Positions 1-12,551 of a stretch of DNA of 64,000 bases are shown here, in pieces (position 1 is the stretch's first letter; each line of letters starts with the position of its first letter). The stretch comes from Blastomyces gilchristii SLH14081 (Eukaryota; Ascomycota; Eurotiomycetes; Onygenales; Ajellomycetaceae): contig NW_003101679.1 in assembly GCF_000003855.2 (NCBI RefSeq), positions 3,303,558-3,367,557 of the forward strand. The letters are read 5' to 3'. Under the pieces are notes generated by a model. That model did no database searches. It was given only the letters and a program-made list of their open reading frames with translations, and had not been told where the DNA came from. The position numbers and the translations under genes are program-made.

Positions 1-1400
1 TTCTGAAGAGAAGAAAGAAAGAAGAAATAGAGAAATAACAAGTTCTTGAAATACAGAAACTTGAAAAAGTAAGTAAAATTCTTGAAAAGTAGTATCTGAG
101 TGAGATGAATGCAGAAGTTCTGTTAATTCTTCATACTTAGACTAGACAACTATAGAAGATGACTAAGTTCAAACTTAGAATTTCAAACACAGTTTAAAAA
201 ATATTGAAAATGTCTAGTATAATCACTGACTCTTTATCTTACTCTTCTTCTTTTTCTACTTCTTCTTCTTCTTCTTTAAATCAGAAGAAAACATATACTC
301 AAGTAGCTGAATCTGCTGTCTCTAAATCTGCTGCCTCAAAACCTGCTTAAAATCCTAAGAAAACTGAGAAGAATACTGCTCATGTTTCTATTCATAGAAA
401 AGTAGAGAAAAAAATATAAAAAGAGAAAAACTTTCAAATCTTCAGAAATACAAGCCTTATTCTCAAAGTCTCAAATCAGAATATCTTACAGAGAAACAAG
501 CTAAACTCAAATCTTATTTTCAGAATCAGAAATGAAATTAATCAGCAGTTCTTTTCTCAGTTAATAACTGATATTAAAGTTCAAAAATCAGTTATAGCTT
601 CAATTGAGTCATTCTTCTTTAGAAATTTCATTATTCTGACTATAATATCTGAATTCAGTGTGAAATTTCTTATTCAGAATAAGAATCTCTGAAAATCAGC
701 AATATAATCTTTATTAAATATAATAATTCTATCTAAGAGAGATGAAAAGTGAGATAAATTCATTCTTTATAATATTTCAGTTGAAATTTTTAACTGTGAA
801 GAAGAAATACTTCTTCTTAAAAATAAATTAGAAGAATACAATTCTATTCAACTGAGAAAAGAGTTAATATAACTAAATTTAATTAAGTTCAGCTAAAGCA
901 GAAGAAATATCTCTGTTCTAATATATATAAAGATACCTAAATAATCAAAGATGTCTGCAGTAAGAGTAGCAGGTTTAAAAATAAGAGTTCATAAATACAA
1001 AGACTCAAGAATGAATCTCAAAGCTCAAATACAGTGTTCAAACTATCAAAGATATGAAGACTTTATAATCTCTTATTTTAGAGACTCAAAATGTGCATTC
1101 TGTGCTAGAGATCACAAAACTAGTGAGTATAAATGTGAAATATACTTAAAAAGAGATAAAATATATTAATACACTCTGCTTAAATACTCTAATTGTAAAG
1201 AAAAACATGTATCTAGTTCAAAAGAATGCATATTTACTTCAAGATCTCAAAAGAACTGAAGAAAAGATGAAGCTCAAAATCAATTTAAAACTGAAGAGAA
1301 TAGTCAAGTCAGCAAATCTGCAACTGTAAGCTTAAAAAGAAGAAACACTTAACTATCTAAATCTTCAAACTTCAATTCTTAAGCTAAATGTAAATAGAAT
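1..1400 (+). pseudogene. LINE copy 1 ORF1 (nucleic-acid-binding, CCHC), decayed
   Basis: Lysine/glutamate-rich N-terminal part, then a serine-rich stretch (about 230-290), then two zinc knuckles around 1090-1230 of the type C-x2-C-x4-H-x4-C followed by C-x2-C-x4-H-x5-C. Several knuckle cysteines survive, others read as tyrosine. Reading is broken by in-frame TGA, TAA and TAG. In LINEs this protein coats the RNA for retrotransposition. The start codon lies outside the window; the equivalent ATG in copy 3 is at 34968. Confidence 0.7.
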
Positions 1401-1559
1401 TTGAATTCTCAAACTTCTGTTAAGATTAGAGAATTGAGAAATGACTCTGATAATAAACTAGATAGAATACAGGTAGTTGAGATTTCTATTTTTCAAAATA
1501 GTTATAATCTACTATCTGATAATAGTGATTAGATTCTACTCTATCTCTACTCTCTTTTA

Positions 1560-4500
1560 ATATGAATATACAATAAAAACAAGAAAAAAAGTTTAAAAAT
1601 TCTTCAAAAATTATATTTATTTAAAACAATGTGAATGAAAACTCAAATTGTATTTATTCTTATCTTTAAATTATATTTGAATAAAAAGTTGATTTTATAC
1701 TTCTTCAGAAACTGAATTTTAATACTGAGTAAAAATACATCATTTCTTATTCAAGCTACTACTACTTTATATCTCAAAAGTCTGAGATAAAGTTAAGAGT
1801 AGTGATCTATGAAAGAAAGAGATTAAGATATTAATTTAATCTAAGATTTAATATTATGTCTGACTCTGATATTTTGATAAGTGATATTATAGATAAAGAG
1901 AATGAGTTTAATACTATACAGCTTATAAATATCTCTAATAAGAAGTCATTGAAGAAAAATTACAATATCTGAATAATTAATAAAGGATTTTTAAACATAA
2001 CTCTGTTAAAAAACTCTATAATTATAGAAGATTTTGATGTATATCATTTCTGATGAAATTGAGAATGCAAAAGAGTAGTAAGAGTAGATAAACTAGTTAA
2101 ATGAATTTCTAAATATTCAATAGATCTAGTTAACAAGTCTGATTAATAAACATTCTTTAGAAAAGATATAAAACAGAAATCTATTATAGATCTAATCTTC
2201 ATATCACAAAATCTAATAAAAAAAAGACTTATAAACTGATTTATTAATTCAAATGAGACATCAGAATCAGATCATGAGATTATTCAATTTAATATTGAAC
2301 TGAGTGAAAAGTAAATAAGTGAAAATCCTCTTCTCTTTAATCAGTTTAACTTTGAAAAAGCTGATTGAAAAGCAGTTGAAGAAAGTATAAAACTGTTAAA
2401 ATCTAAAAGACAGAGTGAGCTATATTGAAATTCAGATCAAGATATCTCAAATGAAATGCTCAAGAATAGAGTGAAGCTCATTATATCTATTATTCTAATA
2501 AGTGTTACAGATAATATTTCAAGGAGAAAATCTTCTGAGTATTCAAAATCTTGATAAAATGAGAATATCTCATTTAAAAGAAAAGAATTAGTTACTGCTA
2601 GAAGAGATTGAAAGAATGATATAATATCTGATAAAGAGTTCAAAGCTGTCAGAAATAAATATATTTCAGATATTAAAAGAGCTAAAGCAGACTACTGAAA
2701 TAAATTTCTTGAAGAAGTATAAGAAAAGGAAGTTTTTAAAGCTTTTAACTATATTAAAATAAGAAGTATAGCAAAACTTTCAGTCTTAGAATATAAGTTA
2801 TAAAATGAATCATATACAGTAAACTCTTTTGAGAAAAAATATCAAGCTTTTATGAGAATTCTCTTTCAAAACTCATCAGATTCAGATTCAGAGAAAGAGA
2901 ATATATCACTTCTCAACTATATTAATGAAAATGACTGAAAATGATCTGATCTTACACAAGATGAATTAGAGTCAGCTATCTTCTCAAGTTCTGTTAAAAC
3001 TGCTGCAGAGCCTGATTCAATTAATCACTTGATTATTCAAAATATATATTTCTACTTAAAGAATGAATATTTTGAGCTCTTTTTCAATCTCTTGAAAAAT
3101 GAATATCATTCTGAATACTGGAGAGAAGTCACTGAAGTAATTCTTATAAAACCTAATAGAAAGATATTAATTTCTGAGTTATATAGAGTAATATCTCTAT
3201 TAAACTGTCTAGAAAAGATTTTGAAAAAGATAATAGTTACTTAACTATTTTTTATAAGCTCTATTAATAACTCTCTTTTATTCAGTGAATAAATAAAAGA
3301 TAGGAAACAATATTCTGTAATTAACACTGTTCTCTCAGTTATTTATAATATTCAAATAGCAAAGTATGAAGATCTGATCTCAACTGCAGTTTTTATTGAT
3401 ATAAAAGAAGTATTTAATTATGTTTCAAAGTCAAAATTAATTCAGATATTGAAGATGTTAAAACTGTCACTTTCTCTAATAAAATAAGTTAATTATTTTA
3501 TATTTAAAAGAATTATACAACTTTTCTTTGATGAAATGAAATAAGATAAGACTGAGATAAAAATAGAAGTACTGTAAGAATCTTCAATCTCACTCATTTT
3601 ATTTATAATATACACTGCATATCTATTCAAAGATAGAAATATAGAAATAGTGTGATCTCTGAGTTATATAGATGATATTGATCTAATCTACAGCTCAAAA
3701 ACTATCAAAGAGAATTTCAAAGTGATTGAAAAATCTGTAAAGAAAATCTTTGTCAGAGCAGATATTAATCAAACTTAATTTAATATGAATAAAGCTGAGT
3801 TAAGTCATTTCTTTTCTAGATTCAATGAGAAAGAACTATCTCTAACTCTTTTAAATAGAGAGATTAAACTCAGTTTAAATGTTAAATGATTAGAAGTATG
3901 ATTAAACTTCAAGTTGAATTTTAAATATCATATTCAATAAAGAACTGTCAAGGCAGAAAGACTATTGAATAACATTATCAGACTATTAAATACAGAGAGT
4001 GGTTTATTCTTCCAGGCTATGAGACAGTTATATATAGCCTGTATTATTTCAGTAGCTGATTATGAAGTTCAAGTTTAATAAAATAATCAAGGAAATTTCA
4101 CTGAACTCTTTCAAAGTCTGTAAAACAGAGCTTTGAGAAGAATTCTGAAAGCATTCAAATCATCTTCTATTAAAGCAATGAAAATTGAAGCTTCAATTCT
4201 CTCTTCTATTATTAGATTTCAAAAGACCTGTATAAACTATATTCTGAGAGTTATAAAGATGAGCTTAAATTATATAATTAAAGAAAGTGTCTCTTCTTTA
4301 TTTTTATTAATTAACTGTAGAAATAAACTGAATTGAAATAGATTTCTTGATTGAAATGAAAATAATTCTTCAAAGAAAATATCTTCTCAACTGTATAGAC
4401 TATACTCACTGATTAAAAATCAATTTTCTTCTTTAAATATTGAAAAAGTTGATCATGAGAAGTTATCTCTCTGAAGAGAAAAGCTTGAATCTCTTATAAA

Positions 4501-5560
4501 CTTATAAATAAGTGAACTGTCTAAAGAGAAAGAATATAAACAGCATTTGAAGAGAATTTCTACAATCAATATAAAAGACTCTATTCTGATTTATTCAGAT
4601 GACTCAAAAAATGAGAATTTGAATAGATTAGATGCAGATATTGCTTATACTGAAGATAATATTAATTTTATCTCAGATTTCTGAAATTTAGGCTGTGAAT
4701 CTGAAGTCTTTGACACTGAACTATTTATAATAGTGAAAGCTTTCAAACTTATTGAAATAAAATCTTATAAAAGAGAAAATAGTTTGAAAGAGATATGAAT
4801 ATTCTCTAATAGTCAAGCTGCTTTAAAAAGACTTAGAAATAGTCAGATTTATAATAATCAAATGAATCTTGAACTGATCTTAAACTTCATTTTAAAAATT
4901 CAAAAGAGAAGAATATTAAAGCTGATAATTCATCTACACTAAGTTCCTGCTTATATAAATATTCATGATAATGAATTGACTGATTCAGCTGTAAAAAAGA
5001 GTTCAGAATTAAGTAGATCTATTCAAAAAATTATATTATAATCTTTTATAAAGAGAAAAATAAAAGAATCTTATTTAGAGAAGTGAAATAAAAGCTGACA
5101 GAAATAAAAGAAGAGTATACATTATTCAAGATTTGAAATAAAACTCAAGTGAAAATCTTGTTTAATTAAATGTAAAAAGAAAATATTTTCATCTATAATA
5201 CAGCTGAAACTAGAACATGGCTATTTTAAATCTTATATATAAAGATTTGATGATAGATTTAATTCAATAGAATACTCATTCTGCAATGCAAATGAGAATT
5301 CTGAGTATATTGTAATACACTATGCATTATACAATAGTCTCAGAGTCAGATTGAAAGAGAAGTATAATCTAAATTAATTAAATATAAGATTCTTATTCTC
5401 AACTGAGACAGGAATTAAATACTTAATAGACCTTCTATCAGAAACTCAAGCAGCTACAAGAAAATGACTGAATTCAGAAATATCTGAATATGAAGAGAAG
5501 AAAATTGATCAGATATAGTCTGTTAAAACAGCTATAGACTATCTTTTAATAATTTGTTTT
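1560..5560 (+). pseudogene. LINE copy 1 ORF2 (endonuclease / reverse transcriptase / RNase H), decayed
   Basis: The former polyprotein can be followed in one main frame if TGA is read as Trp. An SDH-type motif of the apurinic-like endonuclease lies near 2262-2290. Reverse transcriptase runs about 3000-3950 with the catalytic box SYIDDIDLIY at about 3660-3695. RNase H lies at about 4575-5010, beginning IYSDDSKN. A C-terminal C/H cluster with FCNANENSEYIVIHY sits at about 5280-5325. Many in-frame stops rule out function. The same order recurs in the other copies, which supports the boundaries. Confidence 0.75.
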
Positions 5561-5813
5561 ATTACAGTCTCTTTTTATTTTACTTTACTTTTTCCTTTCT
5601 ATTCTTTTCTCTCTATCTATTTAATGTGTCTATTGTTAAGACTGTGTTCTCTTTTCTTTTATCATGATATTGTCAAAAGATTTCAAAGTATCAGAAGATG
5701 TTAAAATACTGCAATTTACAAACAGTTTTTGTATTCTGAGCTGGAATTTTCTGATTTTGTATATCTGAAATTGATGAATGTATAATAGTTAACTTTATAG
5801 ATATAGGAAAAAC

Positions 5814-5836
5814 CCTGAGAACTTTTAGTTCTCAGG
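5814..5836 (+). other. LINE 3' UTR stem-loop, copy 1
   Basis: A perfect 10-bp stem (CCTGAGAACT with AGTTCTCAGG) closes a TTT loop, about 55 bp before the (TAA)n tail. The same hairpin is in all four LINE 3' ends in this window, but in the others the loop reads AAA on the LINE strand. A conserved stem-loop near the end of a LINE is a likely recognition site for its reverse transcriptase; that role is inference. Confidence 0.75.
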
Positions 5837-5891
5837 TAGATGTCATAGTCTCTGACTGTATACATCTATAATTGAAGAATAATAATAATAA

Positions 5892-6549
5892 TCTACAACA
5901 CTGCTACAGTGTTATTCGTTTTTTTTCTATATAGTTATTCTCTATTAATACTTATGAATTACATGAAATTTATCTATACAAGTTATATACAGCTGTTCAT
6001 ATTCATGAATATCTTATTATATTCAATCTAAGAAATTAAACAGTATGTTTTTCAAGCTGAATAAGCGAGTGTAAGTGAGTGATTAAGGCTTATTTAAGTA
6101 TTATTAAAAAGTATTACTTTTTAAAAAAATTAAAAATAGTTAAAAAAAAATCTTAAAATGTCTAAAAATAGTAACTTTATGCTCAGAATGAGACTAAATG
6201 AGATTAAATAAAATTACTTTCTTATTTTTTCTAAGTTATAGTCTCATTTTGAGATCTGATAAATAGTCACTTTGCATGTTTTTTTAATGATTAGTCTCAG
6301 CTGAATTCATGTTAAGAAATGTATAAGATCAGATTAAATAAAATCAAACATGAAATTCATGATTCTAACAGTCAGTCTAAGTGTCTGTGATTTTCAATAG
6401 AGGATGATACCAGTGAATGAGATAGTTTTTAGAATTAGTGATTATATAGATTGAATTCAGTGACATTGCTAATATGATAATTGATTTTTTCAGTTTATAA
6501 CTTATTTATAGTGATTCCATCATTCATTCACCATTATACTATGATTTAT
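5892..6549. other. AT-rich gap between LINE and gene island
   Basis: No gene seen. 6088-6379 is a remnant of the MITE family described below. 5892-6087 and 6380-6549 hold only AT-rich sequence, with a short inverted repeat (ACACTG / CAGTGT) near 5899-5914. Composition switches abruptly to normal fungal sequence near 6550. Confidence 0.6.
6088..6379 (+). mobile_element. MITE remnant, 5' part missing or unrecognisable
   Basis: Matches the 3' 60% of the 506-bp MITE at 40697-41202, including the run ACTTTTTAAA, the block AAAATGTCTAAAAATAGT and the terminal CAGTCTA at 6373-6379. It is far more mutated than the three full copies: nearly every GG and CG of those has become GA, TG or CA. No TAGACTG start or target duplication can be found on the left. 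Confidence 0.7.
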
Positions 6550-7358
6550 GGCTCGGCGACCGTGTCGCCGATTGAAATGGTGGAACAACCATAATCCGGT
6601 ATGATTGAGTGCTACAAATCAGTTCCTACCTAATGAAGAAGCAGCACCCTCACAATAGCCCAGCCCCGCCAAGCCTCCTAACTATCAAAAGGTATTTAAA
6701 TTACCTCCCCCATTCTAGAAAGTCTACTAGAAAAAACCTGCATATATATCCGGTACTTCTTCTTACATTCCTAATTTCCTCAATTTCAAGATCCATAAAA
6801 TATCACCACCATTTAAACGGACTCACAGGAAAACGCCAAGAAAAATTGAAAAGAAATAATAATAAGAGATGTCCCGTTTATACCGCGCCGCTGCGTTTCA
6901 TTTCCTTTCGTTCAATTGCGTCAAATGCCCCCGAGTGCAAGACGTGTAGATTCAAGTTATACAGGTTAGTTTTCCAGTTCTAGCTCTGGAACACGTTTCG
7001 GCTATGTTCGCGGATCGCAGGCGGCGTCCACATGCCCCTGAAGTGTAACGAGCCGGCTTACCCTTATTGGACGGCCGGCGGTCGGGTACGGAACGGAGAA
7101 GACTACATACCATATGTATAGTCAAAGGGTGTACATATTAGCCAAAACGATGCTTTTTCGACGTTGATTTAGTGAAGAAAACGGGGGAGAGGGGTTTCAA
7201 AGGCTGGATAGACAGGTTGGCTTCACTTTGATGCAGAATGGCGTTATCAACTGCCTGGCTGGCAACTCTCCTCGCGTTGTTGTGGTTGTCAACAACCCAC
7301 GGGGTTGAGATCTACACGTATATATGCGACTCGGTTAGATTTCAGATAGTATCGTTTT
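6550..7358. other. Non-coding flank of the gene island
   Basis: Normal base composition, no transposon similarity seen. A perfect inverted repeat CGGCGAC/GTCGCCG with a 3-base loop sits at about 6554-6570, right at the composition boundary. Two open frames in this stretch were examined and rejected. It lies downstream of the minus-strand HEXXH gene and probably holds its 3' UTR. Confidence 0.5.
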
Positions 7359-8680
7359 TCATTCGGGAAAGAAATGGGGTTGCAAGGTTTTATTCTTTTT
7401 TATACGAGCCTCTGGGATATCAAAAAATTCCACAGTTCCGCCAAACACCACGGTTTCTAACGTCCGCCCCGATTCCCCTATATCTTCTTCCTGGTCCTGC
7501 TCGCGCCAATTAGGCGGCGTAACCTGCCGCGGCGTGCTTGGCAAGCCATGGTAGAGATATGTGAATAGCAGGTGCCCCCCGATTTCATGAAAAAAGAGGT
7601 TTACGAATTGGAACTGAAAGCGTCGGAGTACTTGTCGTGATTCAGATGCGTTTACCATGTCCTCGACGAGCTGTGATTATATTTATGATTAAATTCAATT
7701 GTAAACGTCTATTAGGTCCAGGGAGTAACTCACCTGCTTATTTAGGAGTATTTCATGCTTCAAAGGGTTAAAAGTCCCACTCCAAACGTCGCGATGGTGG
7801 CAGGCAGGGTTTGCGGGGTCTGTCATGTTTCCATCAATAATAATCAATGGTGTCTGCATATACATTATGTCTACAAATCTGTCGATGGAGTTAGCTATTC
7901 CTGCATCTGAGATACCGAGGAACTGCTGTAGATGACTTGGTAAGTTTTCATCAAAGGCGCGAGTAATCCTGGTCATGGCCGCCCTTGCGGTTCGTGAAGA
8001 AAGGAGACCAAGAGTTATATCTAGTGCTAAAGCGACATAGATGTATTGCTCTGTGTCACAGTTCTGTCGGACTAGTCTCTGAGAACCTCGAGCCCGTTTT
8101 AGTATTCGATGCCTGGGTAGGGAGAGCATGTTTGATAATATGTAGGTAGAAAAATGAATGCAAATGGCAAATTCGCAAAGAGCTTAGAAGGCTAGTAAAA
8201 GACAGTGGTTCGTATGTAGCAGTTTTAATGATGCGATAGCGGAGGTGTAGTTGTAATCAGGAAGAAGATCGTGAGGAAAAAGGTATTCAGCAACCCTTTT
8301 TATACAATCTAGAAATATTAGAATTTCCCGATATGGACAGTTCATGTCACCAAGAAGGACATTTTTCCAGCTACTCGGTGATATGAGTAGCTCTGCTCTG
8401 CATATTGTTACAGAGAATGCCATCGACTGTCAATTGTGAATATATGCTGTTTGATTGAAGTATGCCACTTGACTATAACCATGCAAATATAGCTGGCAAA
8501 CAGTTTAGACAGACTCTGAACTCGCTCCACAGGAGCACAAATCCCAGATATACAAAAGCTATGTATATCTTGTGCGGCGGAGTCAATCTCACCCAGTCCC
8601 TGGTGGAAGAGTGATTCATCTGTGGCATTGATGAAGTGCGTGCAGTCAGAAACGACAAAGCAAAGTTCAAAAAGAGGCAT
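7359..8680 (-). CDS. HEXXH-motif protein of unknown function, four exons, possibly a pseudogene
   Basis: Best model: 8680-8480, 8426-8188, 8112-7734, 7670-7359, 376 aa if spliced. The first and third introns are 53 nt (GTTATA donor) and 63 nt (GTGAGT donor, CACAG acceptor), both phase 0. The second (8187-8113, phase 2) keeps frame only if CTAAGC serves as donor, one base away from GTAAGC. The last exon carries NLFFHEIGGHLLFTYL (H301, E302, H306) and then GESGRTLETVVFGG, with E339 and E345 as possible third zinc ligands, so a zinc metallopeptidase-like fold is a fair guess. Known fungal homologues with this motif pair are, to my memory, uncharacterised. The protein stops 22 residues after FGG, which looks short, so C-terminal truncation or a missed exon is likely. 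No signal peptide is obvious at this start. Confidence 0.55.
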
Positions 8681-9010
8681 GTGTTAAAATTATTGTAGGC
8701 TTATTTAAAAATGACCATCCCTCCATGACCATTTACGGCCCATCAAGCATTTGCCAATCTTGCACGAAATGGAGGATGTTGGTTTGTCGTCTCCTGAAAT
8801 CCCAGCCGGGACATTAATTTATATCACGTGAAATTGAATTGTCTTGGCACTGGCTCCACCCCTAATAACATCACAGATATCAAATAGAATTAATGTATTC
8901 TACATAAACGCATCAAAAAGCCTTCTTTTTTGAACCTTACTACCACAATAGCACGCCTAGGCCAACCCCGATTCCTCGAACAAAAAAAAGGGGCTTTCAT
9001 GCTCAATACA
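8681..9010. promoter_or_regulatory. Intergenic region between two same-strand genes
   Basis: 330 bp separate the stop of the upstream DIL/ankyrin gene from the ATG of the HEXXH gene. It must contain the 3' end of the first and the promoter of the second. No distinct TATA box or binding site can be named with confidence. Confidence 0.4.
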
Positions 9011-12000
9011 TTACGTCTCAGCTCGATCAAACTTATTGAGAAACTCCGTCGGTACGGTGGGTATATACTTCCTCTCCCTCTCTCGATTCACACCTCCAAA
9101 CCCAGCACCATAGCTCACAAGCATATCTGTACTTGTCGGTAGTGAAAAGGGGAGAGTGCTCGTTGGGTTTAAGAGAATCGTTCCAGGGTCTGGTCTCAGC
9201 GAAGACACTGAAGAAGGTCGCGGCGGTGACGAGGGTGAAGGAGATTGGGGGATGTTAGCTGATGAGTTATTATTATTTATTGCATGTGGTGATGATGGTT
9301 CAGCTGTGGAGTCTCCATCAGTGGAGGTGGATTTGGGAATTTTGTCGACGGAGGGATGGGTTGTTGTGGTTGTCTGTGGGGTAGATCCATCTTTTGAATC
9401 TGAGGCGAGAGGAAGGGGAAGAAGACCTTTTTCTTTCTGTTGTAGTATCAGAGATTGCGGCTGGTGGATCTGATCGAGGAGGGATGGGTCCTTTTGTAAG
9501 GCGAGGAGATATTTCATTGCGGCCTTTGGGAGACCCCGTTCGCCAACCTCGGGCCGGTAGAGCTTCACGGCATGCAGGAGTTGACTCGGAGTAAGTTGTT
9601 GAAGTTGTTGAAGAGTCATGATGAGAGAGTCAGGGTCATCGCCCAGCGAGGAGAAACACTGGAGCCACTGGAGTAGTTGGATGACAGGAGCTAGGTATTT
9701 TCGAGCAGAATCAACAGTGGTGTCTCCAGTGCATGATGTCGAGCCGTTCTCGTAGTGCTCTGGTTGTCGATTGTTGTTACGTGCCCAATCTTCTAGCGCA
9801 GAAACGTTCATCCGAATTTGCATAGCTTTCGTTCGAGCCAGATATCGTCTTGTTGTCATAATGCGATTGAAAAGTTCCGCTCCTAACCAGTATAAAAGCT
9901 GGGCCAAAATCTGTGCTGTAATGATAGAATGCACGTCGTATAAATCTAAGACAAATAACGTTGACGAAAGTAAAGAGGTAATATTCCGTGGCGACACCTG
10001 TGCCCTCCGTTTCGGCGACGGAGGTCGAAGGGTCTTTTCTAGTGGCTCTGGTTTTACCTTCGTTTTCGTGCGGAAGAGTTTCCATTCGTTCTGGAAATGA
10101 ACATCTTCAAACCCGGGGATGGTTTCATGGTCCAGCATGGCTGTATCCAGAACTTTGTCCATCCGCCTCTCTGCATCCCGGATGATAAGGATAAAGATTT
10201 CGTGTATTAGTTCAGCAAGATGACGCTGAAATCCCACTGTAGCTTCAACCAGGCCGCCATCTTTCTTTAGGTAATGTAGGAGAAGGGTTGCATTCGATAT
10301 CCAAAAGGCCAAAATCGTCATATCCCATTGATGTTTTTCCACCACCTCGTTGATCCGCTCCATTGCAGAAATTAGTAATTTGGCTAGCAGCTCAGGGCTC
10401 GCATGGTAATGGGCGTATCGAGCGCTGAGAAAAAGAAGGTTGGCTGGGACAGGCTTCTGCGACGGAGACCGCTGAGGCGTCATGTTTGAAATAATAATGT
10501 CCAAAATCCTTTCAAGTTCATTCTCTTGGAAAACAAACATCTGATCATTAAGGCACCTGTCCCATACGAATTCCTGTTGATCTTCAAAATCCTCTGGTAA
10601 CTATATTATTAAAGGCACGGAAGAGTCAGTAATATTTACCCATCTTCACACCAAAAGACTACACTCCCAAAACATACCTCGAGCTTCTCGTCAAGCCCTA
10701 AACTCGACAAGTCAACTTCCAAATTAATGGCACTCTCCTCCATCATCATTCGCCTCTTCATTTCATTCTCAGCCATTTCCTCCTCGAATCTATTATGCGA
10801 AAACCCAAATTCATAGAAGTCGCCCGCAGTCGCGGATGCGCCAAAACTATACCCATTCTCTTGTAGGTATTTCGAGATGTCCGTCCCCGGCTGTACAAAG
10901 TCAAACGCCGTCCCACCGGAAGATGATTTGATATCCGGCGATGCGCCATAATCGAGGAGAATTTTCGCAATGGTCTTATGTCGGTTCGTCATCGCCCACA
11001 TGAGCGCGCTCCACCGATTACGGTCTTGCTTGTCGACATCCGCACCCGCCTCGAGTAGTGCAGAAACCACTTCTTGATGTCCCTGTTATTATTTAAAGAA
11101 AAGAAAAGGATTCCCTTCGTCAGCCTCAGAATATCAACACTATTTGGGTCGAAACTAGAAGTTTTCGAATTCGTTTCATTGCCCTCCGAACGAAATCAAC
11201 AAGGAACCGTTATCACGTACGAAACAGCTCGCATATATCAGGGGCACCGTCCCCTCCTCGTCGGGAGTATTGACATCCACATATTGTCTCGCTTTCCCCT
11301 TTACAAGCCTTCGCACCCGTTCCACGTCGCCATTGCTGGCGGCCATATTCAAGCTCTTTTGTAACACATCCCGCTTTTCTTCGTCCGACATTTTATCGTC
11401 CGTGGCGATATCGTCCTCATCTACACCGACCGATTCCACTTCCCTGTGTGCTGCCTGCGCTGCCAACATCTCCATCAACCTGGCATCGGAATCTTTCAAT
11501 TCCCCCGTCGTCGTTGAGTCGGCATCAAGGTAGTGGTTGTGGGTATACCGGGCGTGGATGTTGTACTCTTCGTCATGGCTTCCATCATCGAGCGCGAGGT
11601 TAAAGGATAGCGGCTTTGCGGGAATGGGGTTTGTGAGGAAATGGGATTGACCTGACAGAGAACTCGGCATGTCTGGTTAGTAATTTTCATCCAGGTAGAT
11701 AAAAAGGCACAGAAGAAAACCTAGCGTCGTAGGCACCCTGCAGTCCTCAATCCAAATCGGCAAAGAAGAATACAAAAGCCACCAGTACATATCAAACCCC
11801 AGATCCAGGGAGGGAAAGTATCAAAATCTCCCTTTCCATTCCTAGAGCAAACTAGGGACTAAAAAATGAAACTATCAAGCAACCCTCACCTTGCCACGCA
11901 TCATATATCTCCGTTTCGGTCCCAAAAACCGGCGCAGACCGTCTATCGTCCAGCGACGTAGGTAAGTCATCAGGCAGCTGTCTCGGTTTGGGCGCGATAT

Positions 12001-12109
12001 CACCACCTTCCTCTCCACCGTTATCATAATCACCGCTGCCCGCAACGCCGATGCTCTTGTTGTTCAAACCGAGCTGCTCCTCCCCCGGCCGGGGCTCCCC
12101 GGCGTCCAT
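9011..12109 (-). CDS. DIL and ankyrin-repeat domain protein, four exons, 881 aa
   Basis: Model: 12109-11890, 11651-11221, 11082-10678, 10600-9011. All junctions keep frame: donors GTGAGG, GTACGT, GTATGT; acceptors CAG, CAG, TAG; introns 238, 138 and 77 nt. The start MDAGEPRPGEEQ is the first in-frame ATG. Residues 1-165 are acidic and low in structure. Ankyrin repeats span about 171-303 (for example GHQEVVSALLEAGADVDKQD across the exon 2/3 junction). A DIL (dilute) domain spans about 407-704, with LAQLLYWLGAELFNRIM and LEDWARN typical of the globular-tail fold shared with class V myosins. The last 150 residues are a Ser/Pro/Thr-rich tail. No motor domain is present. Ankyrin-plus-DIL proteins are widespread in ascomycetes; their role (possibly linked to the cytoskeleton or membrane traffic) is not firmly established. 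No stop or RIP-type damage, so probably functional. Confidence 0.9.
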
Positions 12110-12551
12110 TATTGTGATTTATTCCTATCGTACGATATAAGGCAAACTGCTAGCGATACTTTGGGCAATTATGAGATCATTCAATTAGTCAATTAGACTC
12201 CCAGTGGGATAATAGAGGCAAGCCCACGCTGGCTGGTTTGGGGCCATGGGGCCGCTAGGAATCGGAATGAGGGGAAGCGGAACGGTGAGTGGAGTTGGGT
12301 GAAATTGATTTAATTAATTGCTGAGCAAGGAGAAAGGAGAGCACAGGTAAATGGGCTTCCTTCTCCCGCTGCCTATATATTATTTACGTTTCGGTGGAGA
12401 GAGAAGGCCAGTTGGGAAATCGATATCATGATTCAATGAAGTTGAGATAGTTTGGGCGAGGGGTGTAGCCCTTTTGGCCACAGATGGCGGGGCTCCACAA
12501 TGCCAAAACTTCCCACTCCCATATACGTTAAATTAGATTTCATGCCTAAAG
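12110..12551 (-). promoter_or_regulatory. 5' region of the DIL/ankyrin gene
   Basis: About 440 bp of normal composition lie between the ATG of the minus-strand DIL/ankyrin gene and the TA target site of the first transposon (12552-12553). The promoter and 5' UTR must be here unless they reach into the transposon. A TATATA-like run at about 12374-12379 is too far upstream to be called the TATA box with any certainty. Confidence 0.4.

Larger units (their letters stand above)
1..5891 (+). mobile_element. LINE copy 1 (Tad-like non-LTR retrotransposon), 5' end outside the window
   Basis: A non-LTR retrotransposon on the plus strand, decayed by C-to-T/G-to-A changes. Order seen: ORF1 with CCHC zinc knuckles, ORF2 with an endonuclease-like SDH motif, reverse transcriptase, RNase H and a terminal cysteine/histidine cluster, a 3' untranslated hairpin, and a (TAA)n tail ending near 5891. 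Three further copies lie at 14441-17738 (minus), about 34826-37979 (plus) and 53086-54759 (plus). The first base corresponds to about 35040 in copy 3, so only the extreme 5' part is missing. The ORF order plus RNase H matches the fungal Tad clade; the clade call is inference. Confidence 0.85.

Noticed and set aside
6609..6983. Plus-strand frame of 124 codons in the island flank
   Set aside because: Begins with GTG, low-complexity, no motif, no intron signals; more likely chance in a flank of normal composition.
7238..7513. Plus-strand frame starting like a signal peptide (MALSTAWLATLLALLWLST)
   Set aside because: It lies antisense to the HEXXH exon, whose motifs and splice sites are far better supported, and the rest of the frame has no protein-like features.
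9156..9473. Plus-strand glycine/aspartate-rich frames at 9156-9473 and 9771-10100
   Set aside because: They are antisense shadows of the DIL/ankyrin last exon.
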